DNA of 64,000 nt, taken from positions 1,502,001-1,566,000 of the forward strand of contig JACJID010000002.1 of the NCBI GenBank assembly GCA_014138725.1, in the 5' to 3' direction. The stretch's first letter is position 1. Each line of letters starts with the position of its first letter. This DNA is from Kutzneria viridogrisea. GTDB lineage: Bacteria > Actinomycetota > Actinomycetes > Mycobacteriales > Pseudonocardiaceae. The notes beneath the pieces were generated by a model. It was not told the origin of the DNA and searched no databases. It saw nothing but the letters and a program-made list of their open reading frames with translations. Made by a program: the position numbers and the translations under genes. Positions 8,570 to 16,480 of this stretch are shown here, piece after piece.

Positions 8570-9610
8570 TCAGCTGGCGACGATCTTGGCCCCGGGGATG
8601 CGCAGCACGCCGCCGCGCAGGTCGGTGTTGGTCACCGTGACCTCGGTGAAGGTCACCAGCGGGATGGTCAGCGGGGGCGGGCTGGCCGCCGAGTAGTCCA
8701 CCGGGATCTTGATGCCCAGCAGGTTCAGGTTTCCCTTGAGCCGCTGGGTGAGCAGGGTGACCCGGCTGCCTGGGCTGACCGTGGAGGTGCTGCCCGGGGC
8801 CGCCGAGGTGACGATCTTGTGCCCGTTGCCGAAGTCCGCGGTCTGCACCAGGTTGGTGATCTCCAGGTCGCTGGCGGTGAACTGGAGCACCTTGACCACC
8901 TGGCCGCTGAGCACCGCGTCCACCACTCCCCCGAAGTTCAGCCCGCTCATCCTCAACCGGCTCGCGTTCAGCGTCCACGCCCTGCTGCCCGCGGGCGGTG
9001 CGGGCGGCGGCGCAACCGTGGTCCTGGTCGTCGGCTTCGCGGAAGTCGTTGTGCTGGCGGGAGTTGTGCTGGAAGGGGTTGTACTGACGGCTGTCGTGCT
9101 GGTCGTGGTCGAACTGACCGGTGCCGCCGCGCTGGCGGTCACCGGCGAGGGGCCGCCGTTGCCCAGCAACAGCCCGGCGAGCAGCGCGCCCGCGAGCACC
9201 ACGGCGGCCGGGGGCAGCGCCTGCGCGGTGCGAGGGCGCCTGCGGGGCCTGGTGGTCCAGGACATGGCCAGCGCGGAGCCGACCACACCGAGCAGGGTGC
9301 CCAGCAGGAAGCCGCCCAGGTTCGAGGTCACCAGCGCGATCAGCGACAGGATCATCGCGGTGATCGCCGCCGCGGCGCGGAACTGGGGCCGCAGCAGCAG
9401 ACTGAGCGCGCACACCTCCAGCAGCACCCCGATCAGCAGCCCGGACACCCCGCCCAGGGTGCTGATCGAGATGGCCAGGTCGCCCAGCTTCAGCGAGGCG
9501 AACGGCGGGAAGACGATCACCAACCCGCCCAGGGCCAGGAAGATCCCCGCCCAGAACGGGCGACCGCGCCGCCAGCCGCCGAACCGCTGCCACACACCTG
9601 CCACGAGCAC
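8570..9610 (-). CDS. DUF6114 membrane protein with Ser/Thr linker and extra C-terminal domain
   Basis: 346 residues. The first 130 hold about four membrane segments (PFWAGIFLALGGLVIVFPPF, ISTLGGVSGLLIGVLLEVCA and others), typical of DUF6114. A fifth hydrophobic stretch is followed by a low-complexity TTSTT/TTPAS linker (about 165-200) and a beta-rich exported domain (SRAWTLNASRLRMSGLNFGG onward) that resembles DUF6230. Simple DUF6114 proteins are usually much shorter, so the extension is unusual. GTG 9610 follows AGGAGG. The DUF6230 gene lies 78 bp upstream on the same strand. The function of the pair is not established. Confidence 0.82.
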   Translation of the reverse strand: MLVAGVWQRFGGWRRGRPFWAGIFLALGGLVIVFPPFASLKLGDLAISISTLGGVSGLLIGVLLEVCALSLLLRPQFRAAAAITAMILSLIALVTSNLGGFLLGTLLGVVGSALAMSWTTRPRRRPRTAQALPPAAVVLAGALLAGLLLGNGGPSPVTASAAAPVSSTTTSTTAVSTTPSSTTPASTTTSAKPTTRTTVAPPPAPPAGSRAWTLNASRLRMSGLNFGGVVDAVLSGQVVKVLQFTASDLEITNLVQTADFGNGHKIVTSAAPGSTSTVSPGSRVTLLTQRLKGNLNLLGIKIPVDYSAASPPPLTIPLVTFTEVTVTNTDLRGGVLRIPGAKIVAS

Positions 9611-9688
9611 CGCCTCCTTCTCGCCCCGAACAGGACGCGGGCCCCGCCACCGCCGCCACGGGGTCGGCGGGGCCCGCGAGCTCTCACC

Positions 9689-10312
9689 TCAGCCGCCGCA
9701 CTCCTGCTGGCCGGGCACGATGCGCAGGCTCATGCCCTTGAAGGCGATGGTCTGCGCGCTGGTGCCCCAGGCGGTCTGGCGCACCTTGTCGATGCTGACC
9801 TTGTCGGCCTGCATGCCGAAGTCACCCGGCCTGCCGACCACCCCGGCCGGGCCGCCGCTGACCTGGCTGGCGTCCACGCCGATCTGCGGGTTGGTCAGCG
9901 TGAAGTCGCCGTCCACCTGGGCCACGTCCACGACCAGGTCGCTGGCCTGCATGCCGCCCGGTCCGGCGGCGGTGATGCGCATCGTGAGGTCACCGAGGAT
10001 GGGCAGCTTGGGCAGGAACACCGACTGGCAGAAGTTGTCCAGGGTGGCCTTGCGGAAACCGTTGCGCGCCACCGGGTGTGGCGCGTCCGTGCTCGCCGCC
10101 AGCGAGCCGAACTGCACGAAGCCGTCGCCCTGGAGGTGATCGGCGGAGACCTTGAAGCTGCTGCCCGACACCGTGAACGAGGCGGCCAGCGCGCCCTGGG
10201 ACAGGCCGACCAGCAGCACGCCCGCGCCCACCCCGCCCACGGCGAGCGTGGCCGCGAACCGCGTCCACCTGGTCCTGCCACGCTCCTGCTCGGGCTCCTC
10301 GCCTTCGGTCAT
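9689..10312 (-). CDS. DUF6230 family exported protein
   Basis: 207 residues. ATG 10312 was chosen because AAGGGAG lies 6-7 bases upstream; an upstream frame exists but lacks a ribosome site. A charged N-terminus (MTEGEEPEQERGRTRW) precedes one membrane/signal segment (LAVGGVGAGVLLVGLSQGAL), then a secreted beta-rich domain with two distant cysteines. This matches actinobacterial DUF6230, nearly always encoded beside DUF6114 as here. Role unknown, probably cell-envelope. The 226-bp upstream gap contains an AT-rich palindrome pair that may control it. Confidence 0.85.
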   Translation of the reverse strand: MTEGEEPEQERGRTRWTRFAATLAVGGVGAGVLLVGLSQGALAASFTVSGSSFKVSADHLQGDGFVQFGSLAASTDAPHPVARNGFRKATLDNFCQSVFLPKLPILGDLTMRITAAGPGGMQASDLVVDVAQVDGDFTLTNPQIGVDASQVSGGPAGVVGRPGDFGMQADKVSIDKVRQTAWGTSAQTIAFKGMSLRIVPGQQECGG

Positions 10313-10414
10313 GCGCGACTCCCTTCCCGCTAAGTAACCCACCGGTAACTTCACGGCGAGACTCACCCGCTTGGCACCGCGAGCACAAGAAACGGCACCG
10401 ACCAGGACCGGAAA

Positions 10415-10441
10415 TCACTCCCGAGAGTGAAATATTTTCAC
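10415..10441. promoter_or_regulatory. AT-rich double palindrome in divergent promoter region
   Basis: CACTCCCGAGAGTG-type dyad (about 10416-10429) overlaps GTGAAATATTTTCAC (10427-10441). It lies between the divergent DUF6230 (start 10312) and zinc-peptidase (start 10539) genes. The AATATTTT island stands out in such GC-rich DNA and is a likely promoter/operator. The regulator is unknown. Confidence 0.5.
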
Positions 10442-10538
10442 GTTCCGATCACGGCGTGCCCCGTCAGCGCGTTCCCACCACAGCGGCCGTACTGGGCCAG
10501 TAGGGTGCACCCGGCGTCGCAGACGGCGGCCTGGTCTG

Positions 10539-11999
10539 ATGGGGCGGGAGCGGATGAACACGGGAAGTCGTCGCCGGGTGGCGATGCTGGTTGCCATGGC
10601 GGCGTCGGTCGGACTGGTCACGGGCTGTTCCACCAAGGTGGCCGGGGTGGCCTCCCCGCTCGGCCAGCTCGACGCGGGCTCGGTGGCTGGGCTGCCGGTC
10701 ACCAACGGGGCCAGCGGACCGCGCTCGGGCATCGCCGACGCGACCCTGCCGGTCACCGGTTCGGACGGCGGGGAGATGGACAAGCTCGCGCTGAACACCC
10801 TCGCCGACGTCAACGACTACTGGACCCAGCAGCTGCCCGCGGTCTTCAACAAGCAGTTCCGCCCGGTGAGCAAGCTGACCTCCTACGACTCCGACGGCCC
10901 CAACCAGAGGGTCTGCGCGGGCAAGGTCGACACCAAGGGCGTGGCCAACGCCTTCTACTGCAACCTGGACAACAGCGTGTCCTGGGACCGCGGCCAGCTG
11001 CTGCCCCTGCTCACCCAGAAGTTCGGGCCGCTGGCCGTGACCATGGTGCTGGCACACGAGATGGGCCACGCCATCCAGTACCAGCTGGGGCCGCTCAGCG
11101 GGGTCAACCAGGGCACGCCCAGCATCGTGCTGGAGCAGCAGGCCGACTGCTACGCGGGCGGTTTCATGCGGTTCGTGGCCGAGGGCAAGGCCAAGCACTT
11201 CGAGATGTCCACCGGGGACGGGCTGAACAAGGTGCTGGCCACGACCTTCTTCGTGCGCGACACCCCGGGTGGTTCGTTCACCGACGAGTCCGCGCACGGC
11301 AGCGCCTTCGACCGGGTCTTCGCCTTCCAGGCCGGTTTCGCCGACGGCCCCAAGCGCTGCTCGCAGATCAGCCCCAGCGAGATCAAGAGCCGGGTCACCG
11401 AGACCGGGTTCGTCGACGCCAAGGACTCCGCCAAGGGCGGCAACGCCACCATCGACGACAAGAGCCTCGGACACGTGCAGGACGCGCTCAAGCAGGTGTT
11501 CAGCAAGCAGGCGCCGAACGCGCCGAGCTTCAGCTCCAGCGGGGCCACCTGCTCGGACGCCAAGCCCACCTCGCCGGTGGCCTACTGCCCGTCCAGCAAC
11601 GTGATCTCACTGGACCTGGCCAAGCTCAAGGAGATCGGCACCCCCGCCAAGAAGGGGCAGGGCAAGGGCATCGGGGACTTCGCCGCCTTCGGCGAGGTCG
11701 CCTCCCGCTACGCCCTGGCCGTGCAGAAGGCCAACAACCTGCCGCTGGAGGGCACCGAGGCCGCGCTGCGCACCTCCTGCCTGGTCGGTTACTGGGGCGC
11801 CGCGATGAAGACCCCGACCGCCGGGGTCCGGCTCACCGCCGGTGACCTGGACAAGGCCATCGCCGAGCTGCTCACCGCCACCAGCCTCATCGCCGCCGAC
11901 GTCAACGGCACCCCCGCCGCCGCCGGCTTCACCCGCGTCGAGGCCTTCCGCATCGGCTTCCTCCAGGGCGCCAACACCTGCACCCAGCAGTTCTCCTGA
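10539..11999 (+). CDS. Secreted neutral zinc metallopeptidase (lipoprotein), paralog
   Basis: 486 residues with lipobox VGLVTGC after a short basic N-terminus. HEMGH is at about 173-177, followed by QADCYAGGFMRF, the YpfJ-type neutral zinc peptidase signature. It shares layout and many motifs with the gene at 1094-2458: WDR...LLP, TAGDLDKA, and a C-terminal FRIGFLQGANTC against FRDGFSRGAKVC. Two conserved cysteine pairs suggest disulfides outside the cell. Start ATG 10539 is uncertain; ATG 10554, after GGGAG, is also possible. The region downstream holds a four-copy palindrome array. Confidence 0.88.
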   Translation: MGRERMNTGSRRRVAMLVAMAASVGLVTGCSTKVAGVASPLGQLDAGSVAGLPVTNGASGPRSGIADATLPVTGSDGGEMDKLALNTLADVNDYWTQQLPAVFNKQFRPVSKLTSYDSDGPNQRVCAGKVDTKGVANAFYCNLDNSVSWDRGQLLPLLTQKFGPLAVTMVLAHEMGHAIQYQLGPLSGVNQGTPSIVLEQQADCYAGGFMRFVAEGKAKHFEMSTGDGLNKVLATTFFVRDTPGGSFTDESAHGSAFDRVFAFQAGFADGPKRCSQISPSEIKSRVTETGFVDAKDSAKGGNATIDDKSLGHVQDALKQVFSKQAPNAPSFSSSGATCSDAKPTSPVAYCPSSNVISLDLAKLKEIGTPAKKGQGKGIGDFAAFGEVASRYALAVQKANNLPLEGTEAALRTSCLVGYWGAAMKTPTAGVRLTAGDLDKAIAELLTATSLIAADVNGTPAAAGFTRVEAFRIGFLQGANTCTQQFS

Positions 12000-12032
12000 C
12001 CGCTGGCGCGGGCACGCCGCCGACCAACAAAC

Positions 12033-12320
12033 GCCATGAAGGTGCCCTTTGAGACGCTGAATGTCCCAAACGGCACCTTCATGGCACGGCGGCGCAGCCC
12101 CACGAACGGCCCCACAACGCCACAAAGGTGCCGTTCAAGACACTGAACGTCCCAAACGGCACCTTCACGACACCTGGTACCGAGCCGCCACCCCACCCCA
12201 ACACGTCACAAAGGTGCCGTTCAGGACGCTGAATGTCCCAAACGGCACCTTCATGGCACGGCCAAGACACGCTACGAAAGGACCATTCGCTGCGTCCAGC
12301 GCAGCGAAAGCCACCTTCGC
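12033..12320. repeat. Array of four family A palindromes
   Basis: Copies at about 12033-12085 (arms GCCATGAAGGTGCC/GGCACCTTCATGGC), 12121-12170, 12205-12255 (arms AAGGTGCCGTT/AACGGCACCTT) and 12275-12320 (inner arms TTCGCTGCG/CGCAGCGAA). The first three share the centre GCTGAATGTCCCAAA or a near copy and are imperfect inside. The fourth looks like a hybrid of subfamilies A1 and A2. The array fills most of the 371-bp gap between the convergent zinc-peptidase and thioredoxin genes. I see no gene there. Confidence 0.8.
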
Positions 12321-12370
12321 GGCGGCCGGGGCGGGCGCACAACCTCGCCAACGACACCAAACCGCGTGGG

Positions 12371-13357
12371 TCAGAACAGGGCGCTGGCCAGGTTGCGGCG
12401 GGCGGCGGCCACGCGCTGGTCGTCCACGGGGAACAGCTCGAACAGGCCCACCAGGTGCTCGCGGGCCTTGTTGCGGTCCTCGCCGGCGCTGCGGCGCACG
12501 GTCTCGACCAGCCGGTGGAACGCCTCGGTCACCAACTGCTGGGCGATCTCGGCGTCCGCGGCGGTCAGTTGGGCGGCGACGTCGTCCGGGTTGGCGTCGG
12601 CCGCGGCGATGGCGGAGGGGTCGGCGGCCTCGGCGCGGGCGGTGAAGCGGACCTGGGCCAGCGCGGCCTTGGCCTCCTCGTTGCCCGGCTCGGCGTCGAG
12701 GATCTGCTGGTAGGCGGCCTCGGCGGCGGGGAAGTCCCCGCGCTCGAACGCCTCCTCGGCGGCGACGAAGCGCGGGTCCTCGGGCTCCTCGGCGGGCAGC
12801 TCACCGCTGTCCACGGCGGCGCGCTCGGCGGCGGCGATGCCGGGCAGCTTGTCGCGCAGGGCGTCGATGAGCGAGTCGATCCACTTGCGGATCTCCGGCT
12901 CGGGCAGCGCACCGGCGAAGGCGTCCACCGGCTGACCGCCCGCGATGGCCACGACCGTGGGCACCGACTGCACGCCGAACACCTGCGCGATGCGCGGGTT
13001 GGCGTCCACGTCCACCTTGGCCAGGATCCAGGTGCCGCCACCGGCCTCGGCCAGCCGCTCCAGCACCGGGGACAGCTGCTTGCACGGGCCGCACCAGGTG
13101 GCCCACAGGTCGACGATCACCGGCACCTGTAGGGACCGCTCGACGACCTCGGTCTGGAAGGTGGCCTCGGTGACCTCGATGATCCACGGGCCGCCCGCGG
13201 CCTGCTGCTCGGCGGGCTGCCCCTGCTGACCTGCTGCGGGACGGGCTGCTGGTTGGCGGGCCGCCGCGTCGGCCTTGGCCTTGAGGGCCGACAGGTCGAC
13301 GGCACCGGCCAGCGCTGCGGACAGTGCTGCGCTCTGGCGGGGGTTGGGCCTTGTCAC
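12371..13357 (-). CDS. Thioredoxin-TPR protein, YbbN/CnoX-like
   Basis: 328 residues. An N-terminal Ala/Gln/Pro-rich stretch (about 1-55) precedes a thioredoxin domain with active site W88-C-G-P-C92 and [11 protein letters not shown]-terminal TPR-like helices follow ([43 protein letters not shown]). This is the YbbN/CnoX layout. In the best-studied homologs it acts as a holdase and redox partner for protein folding. Both cysteines are present here, so redox activity is possible. Cytosolic: no signal sequence. Confidence 0.9.
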   Translation of the reverse strand: MTRPNPRQSAALSAALAGAVDLSALKAKADAAARQPAARPAAGQQGQPAEQQAAGGPWIIEVTEATFQTEVVERSLQVPVIVDLWATWCGPCKQLSPVLERLAEAGGGTWILAKVDVDANPRIAQVFGVQSVPTVVAIAGGQPVDAFAGALPEPEIRKWIDSLIDALRDKLPGIAAAERAAVDSGELPAEEPEDPRFVAAEEAFERGDFPAAEAAYQQILDAEPGNEEAKAALAQVRFTARAEAADPSAIAAADANPDDVAAQLTAADAEIAQQLVTEAFHRLVETVRRSAGEDRNKAREHLVGLFELFPVDDQRVAAARRNLASALF

Positions 13358-13545
13358 GCCTCCATCCTGACACGCCGCTCGAAGGCGCGGCCGGGGAGTC
13401 CACCAGGTGGGTCAGCGGGGCTCATGGCCGCTCGGCGAGCAGGCCGCCGACGGTGCGGCCCGCAGCGATCCACGGGCCGGTTGTGCACCGGCTGGTGGCG
13501 GGCGCCACCAGTTCCTCGTTCGTCGCGATCGAGCGGTGCGCGGGG

Positions 13546-13845
13546 TCAGTCCAGGTAGCGCTCCACCCGCTCCACCTTGGCGTGCAGCTGATCGGTGTGC
13601 CCCGGACGGATGTCGGCCTTCAGCACCAGTGACACCCTCGGCGCGTGTGCCTGCACGGCCTGCACCGCGCGCTTGACCACGTCCATCACCTCGTCCCAGT
13701 CCTCGCCCTCGACGGTGGTGAACATGCTCGTGGTCTCGTTGGGCAGCCCCGATTCGCGGACCACGCGCACCGCGTCGGCCACCGCCTCGGCCACACTGTC
13801 GGACTCCCCGCCGAGCGGGGACACGCTGAATGCGACGAGCACCAC
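13546..13845 (-). CDS. MTH1187/YkoF-type thiamine-binding protein
   Basis: 99 residues, a single DUF77 ferredoxin-like module: [20 protein letters not shown] at the N-terminus, [20 protein letters not shown] in the middle, [14 protein letters not shown] near the end. The family forms tetramers that bind thiamine or hydroxymethylpyrimidine-like compounds; the biological role is unsettled. GTG 13845 start. The 188-bp gap towards the thioredoxin gene shows nothing clear. Divergent from the MarR gene with 65 bp between starts. Confidence 0.85.
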   Translation of the reverse strand: MVLVAFSVSPLGGESDSVAEAVADAVRVVRESGLPNETTSMFTTVEGEDWDEVMDVVKRAVQAVQAHAPRVSLVLKADIRPGHTDQLHAKVERVERYLD

Positions 13846-13910
13846 GCCTCCCGATGGTTTCCGGCCTCGTTCGACCAGCCTAGGTGGTGGAACTGCTAGC
13901 GTCGCCGGTC

Positions 13911-14414
13911 ATGGGCACCCAACCGCTGCCGTTCGACCCCATTGCCCGCGCGGCGGCGCTGTGGGAGGAACGCGTCGGCCCTTCCGGGGCGATGGCCGCG
14001 GTGACCAGCGTGATGCGGGTGCAGCAGATCCTGCAGTCCACCGTGGACGGTGCACTGCGCCCGCACGGGTTGACCTTCGCCCGCTACGAGGCGCTGGTGC
14101 TGCTGACCTTCTCCCGGCGGGGCAGCCTGCCGATGCGCGTCATGGGCGAACGGCTGCAACTGCACCCCACCAGCGTCACCAACATCGTGGACCGACTGGA
14201 GGCCGACGGTCTGGTCAAGCGTGTCCCGCACCCCTCGGACCGGCGCACCACGCTGGTGGAGATCACCGAGGCGGGCAGGCAGCGCCGCGAGGAGGCGACC
14301 GCCTCGATCACCGCGGTGAACCTGGGCCTGCGCGGGCTCACCGAGCGGCAGACCGAGCAGCTGACCGACCTGTTGTCCAAGGTGCGCAAGGCAGCGGGCG
14401 ACTTCGGCGACTAA
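13911..14414 (+). CDS. MarR-family transcriptional regulator
   Basis: 167 residues from ATG 13911; an in-frame GTG lies further upstream but the protein would then be unusually long. The winged helix-turn-helix is clear: FARYEALVLLTFSRRGSLPM, LHPTSVTNIVDRLEADGLVK, then the wing RVPHPSDRRTTLVEITEAG. N- and C-terminal helices for dimerisation flank it. MarR proteins usually repress nearby genes and release on binding small aromatic ligands. The target may be the kinase gene 31 bp downstream. No obvious operator was identified. Confidence 0.9.
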   Translation: MGTQPLPFDPIARAAALWEERVGPSGAMAAVTSVMRVQQILQSTVDGALRPHGLTFARYEALVLLTFSRRGSLPMRVMGERLQLHPTSVTNIVDRLEADGLVKRVPHPSDRRTTLVEITEAGRQRREEATASITAVNLGLRGLTERQTEQLTDLLSKVRKAAGDFGD

Positions 14415-14445
14415 TTCGCTTGGCCCGCACTGACACGCTGGCGGG

Positions 14446-15507
14446 GTGAGCAGAACCGTCAGCGTGCCGGGGCACGAGCCGTTCGCCGTGGCCAGCCCGT
14501 GGTGGGCGCACGTGGAGCCGGTGGCCCAGCGGCTGGGCCCGGACCGGCCCGTGCTGCGGCTGGTCTCGGTCAGCGGCGGGGAGGGCGGCCGGGACGGGCT
14601 GGTGCGCTACCAGGTGGAGCCGGGCGAGCCGGTCGCCGACCACCCGCTGCGGGCGCCGTGGGCGCGGCCGGGCGGGCCGGGGGCCCTGCTGGACTGGGCG
14701 GGCCGCGAGCTGGACGGCCTGCTGCGCGGTGACCCGGTGCAGGTGAAGACCTGGAACCTGTCCTGCGTGTACCGGCTGGACACGGTTCGGGGCACGGCCT
14801 GGCTGAAGGCGAGCCCGGCCTGGGCCGCCGACGAGGCCGCGGCGATCTGCCTGGTGCGGCGGCACGCGCCGGAACTGGTGCCCGAGCCGCTGGCGACGGC
14901 CCCGTACCGCACGGTGACGCTGGGTGCGAACGGCGTGTCGTGGCGGGAACTCGGCGCACGGGGCGCCAGCGCGGTCGTGCGGGACTGGGTGGCCGTGCAG
15001 GCGGCGCTGGCGGGATCGGTGCCCGGTGCGCCGCTGGACGTGCGCCGGGAGTTCCGCCGGTTCGACGGGTTCGCGGTGGAGGGCCTGCCGGAGCTGGCGG
15101 CCCGGCTGCCGGAGCTGCTGGCGGAACTGGCCGGGGCGGGCCTGCCGGACACGCTGGTGCACGGGGACCTGCACCCGGGCAACTGGGTCTCCGACGGCAC
15201 CCGGCACGCGGTGATCGACTGGTCGGACCACTACCAGGGCAACCCGGCCGCCGACATCACCCGGCTGACCGGCTGGCTGCCGGAGGACCAGGTGGAGGAG
15301 GTCGCCGACACCTGGGTGCGGGCCTGGCGCGAGCGCTGGCCGGGCAGCAGGCCGGAGCGGGCGCTGGCGCCGATGCGCGTGCTGGGGCCGGTCCTGGACG
15401 CCATCACCTACCAGCGGTTCCTGGACAACATCGAACCCTCCGAGCGGGTGTACCACGAGAACGACCCGGTGGACGAGCTCACCCGCGCGGTGGCCGAACT
15501 GGTGTAG
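14446..15507 (+). CDS. Aminoglycoside-phosphotransferase-fold kinase
   Basis: 353 residues. The catalytic loop LVHGDLHPGNW is at about residue 239, with the metal-binding AVIDWSDHYQGNPAADI after it. An N-lobe segment (WLKASPAWAADEAA) could carry the ATP-binding Lys. This is the APH/choline-kinase fold. Many actinobacterial members are not resistance enzymes, and no resistance can be assigned. GTG 14446 start, close behind the MarR gene, so the two may be cotranscribed. The next gene, a sigma factor, starts 37 bp later. Confidence 0.85.
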   Translation: MSRTVSVPGHEPFAVASPWWAHVEPVAQRLGPDRPVLRLVSVSGGEGGRDGLVRYQVEPGEPVADHPLRAPWARPGGPGALLDWAGRELDGLLRGDPVQVKTWNLSCVYRLDTVRGTAWLKASPAWAADEAAAICLVRRHAPELVPEPLATAPYRTVTLGANGVSWRELGARGASAVVRDWVAVQAALAGSVPGAPLDVRREFRRFDGFAVEGLPELAARLPELLAELAGAGLPDTLVHGDLHPGNWVSDGTRHAVIDWSDHYQGNPAADITRLTGWLPEDQVEEVADTWVRAWRERWPGSRPERALAPMRVLGPVLDAITYQRFLDNIEPSERVYHENDPVDELTRAVAELV

Positions 15508-15551
15508 CCGTCACATCCGCGGGCCGCGATCCGTCAGTGAGGATGTGACGG
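15508..15551 (+). promoter_or_regulatory. Hairpin overlapping a start codon (SigJ-like gene)
   Basis: CCGTCACATCC (15508-15518) and GGATGTGACGG (15541-15551) are perfect 11-bp inverted arms with a 22-nt loop. The right arm contains the GTG start at 15545 and overlaps the GAGG ribosome site. An RNA hairpin here would block initiation; as DNA it could be an operator. Translational control is inference. Confidence 0.5.
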
Positions 15552-16399
15552 TGGAGCAGAACGAGGTCCTGGCCCGGCAGTTCCAGGAGCACGGCGCGCA
15601 CCTGCGGGCGGTGGCGTACCGGATGCTCGGCTCGCTGAGCGAGGCCGAGGACGCGGTGCAGGAGGCGTGGCTGCGGCTGAACCGCTCGGACACCAGTGAG
15701 GTGGCCAACCTGGCCGGGTGGCTGACCACGGTGGTGGGGCGGGTCTGCCTGGACATGCTGCGCACGCGCAGGTCCCGGCGCGAGGAGCCGATCGAGCACG
15801 CCCCGGGCGCGGCGGACCCGGTCGACCCCGAGCAGGAGGCGGTGCTGGCCGACTCGGTCGGACTCGCCCTGCTGGTGGTGCTGGACACGCTGGACCCGGC
15901 GGAACGGCTCGCCTTCGTGCTGCACGACCTGTTCGCCATGCCCTTCACGGAGATCGCGGAGGTGGTGGGCCGCTCCCCCGCGGCGACCCGGCAGCTGGCT
16001 AGCCGCGCGCGACGCCGGGTGCGGGGCACCGACACGGTGCCCGAGGCCGACCTGTCCCGGCAGCGCGAGGTGGTGGAGGCGTTCCTGACGGCGGCCCGGG
16101 GTGGGGACCTGGAAGCGCTGCTCGTGGTGCTGGACCCGGACGTGGTGGTCCGCGGTGGCGCCGGTGGCCAGACGCGCGGTGCCGAGGCCGTGGCCCGCGG
16201 CGCGAGCGCCTTCGCGGAGCGGGCGCGCAACTCCCGGCTCGCGCTGGTGAACGGTTCCGTTGGCCTGGTCGTGGCGCCCCGGGGACGGCTCGCGCTCGCG
16301 CTGGTGTTCAGCATCACCGGGAACCGGATCGCCGAGGTCGAGGTGATCTCCGACCGGGAACGGCTGGACGGCCTGCGGCTCGCGGTGCTGGCGGGCTGA
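15545..16399 (+). CDS. ECF sigma factor, SigJ-like, paralog
   Basis: 284 residues. Region 2 (YRMLGSLSEAEDAVQEAWLR) and region 4 (LDPAERLAFVLHDLF, LASRARRRVRGTD) are clear, followed by a SnoaL-like C-terminal domain (FLTAARGGDLEALLVVLDPD). It is closely related along its length to the gene at 4586-5458, so the two are paralogs about 11 kb apart. Neither has an anti-sigma gene beside it, consistent with the C-terminal domain serving that role in SigJ-type factors. GTG 15545 sits inside a perfect inverted repeat that may limit translation. Confidence 0.9.
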   Translation: MTVEQNEVLARQFQEHGAHLRAVAYRMLGSLSEAEDAVQEAWLRLNRSDTSEVANLAGWLTTVVGRVCLDMLRTRRSRREEPIEHAPGAADPVDPEQEAVLADSVGLALLVVLDTLDPAERLAFVLHDLFAMPFTEIAEVVGRSPAATRQLASRARRRVRGTDTVPEADLSRQREVVEAFLTAARGGDLEALLVVLDPDVVVRGGAGGQTRGAEAVARGASAFAERARNSRLALVNGSVGLVVAPRGRLALALVFSITGNRIAEVEVISDRERLDGLRLAVLAG

Positions 16400-16423
16400 G
16401 CGCGCAACAGGACGCAGATCACG

Positions 16424-16453
16424 GTCCCACCAGTCGGACGACCCTGGTGGGAC
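16424..16453 (+). terminator. Hairpin between sigma factor and sulfatase genes
   Basis: GTCCCACCAG (16424-16433) and CTGGTGGGAC (16444-16453) form a perfect 10-bp stem with a 10-nt loop, 25 bp after the sigma stop and 28 bp before the sulfatase start. No T-tract. It could instead be an operator for the sulfatase. Confidence 0.5.
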
Positions 16454-16480
16454 GGTTCGGTCGGCTGGCAGGTTGCAGCC

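Noticed and set aside
13358-13545. Possible small gene between the thioredoxin and thiamine-binding genes
   Set aside because: Short frames only, with no ribosome site or family resemblance.
14446-15507. Aminoglycoside-resistance gene
   Set aside because: Only the kinase fold is supported; residues specific to known resistance enzymes cannot be matched.
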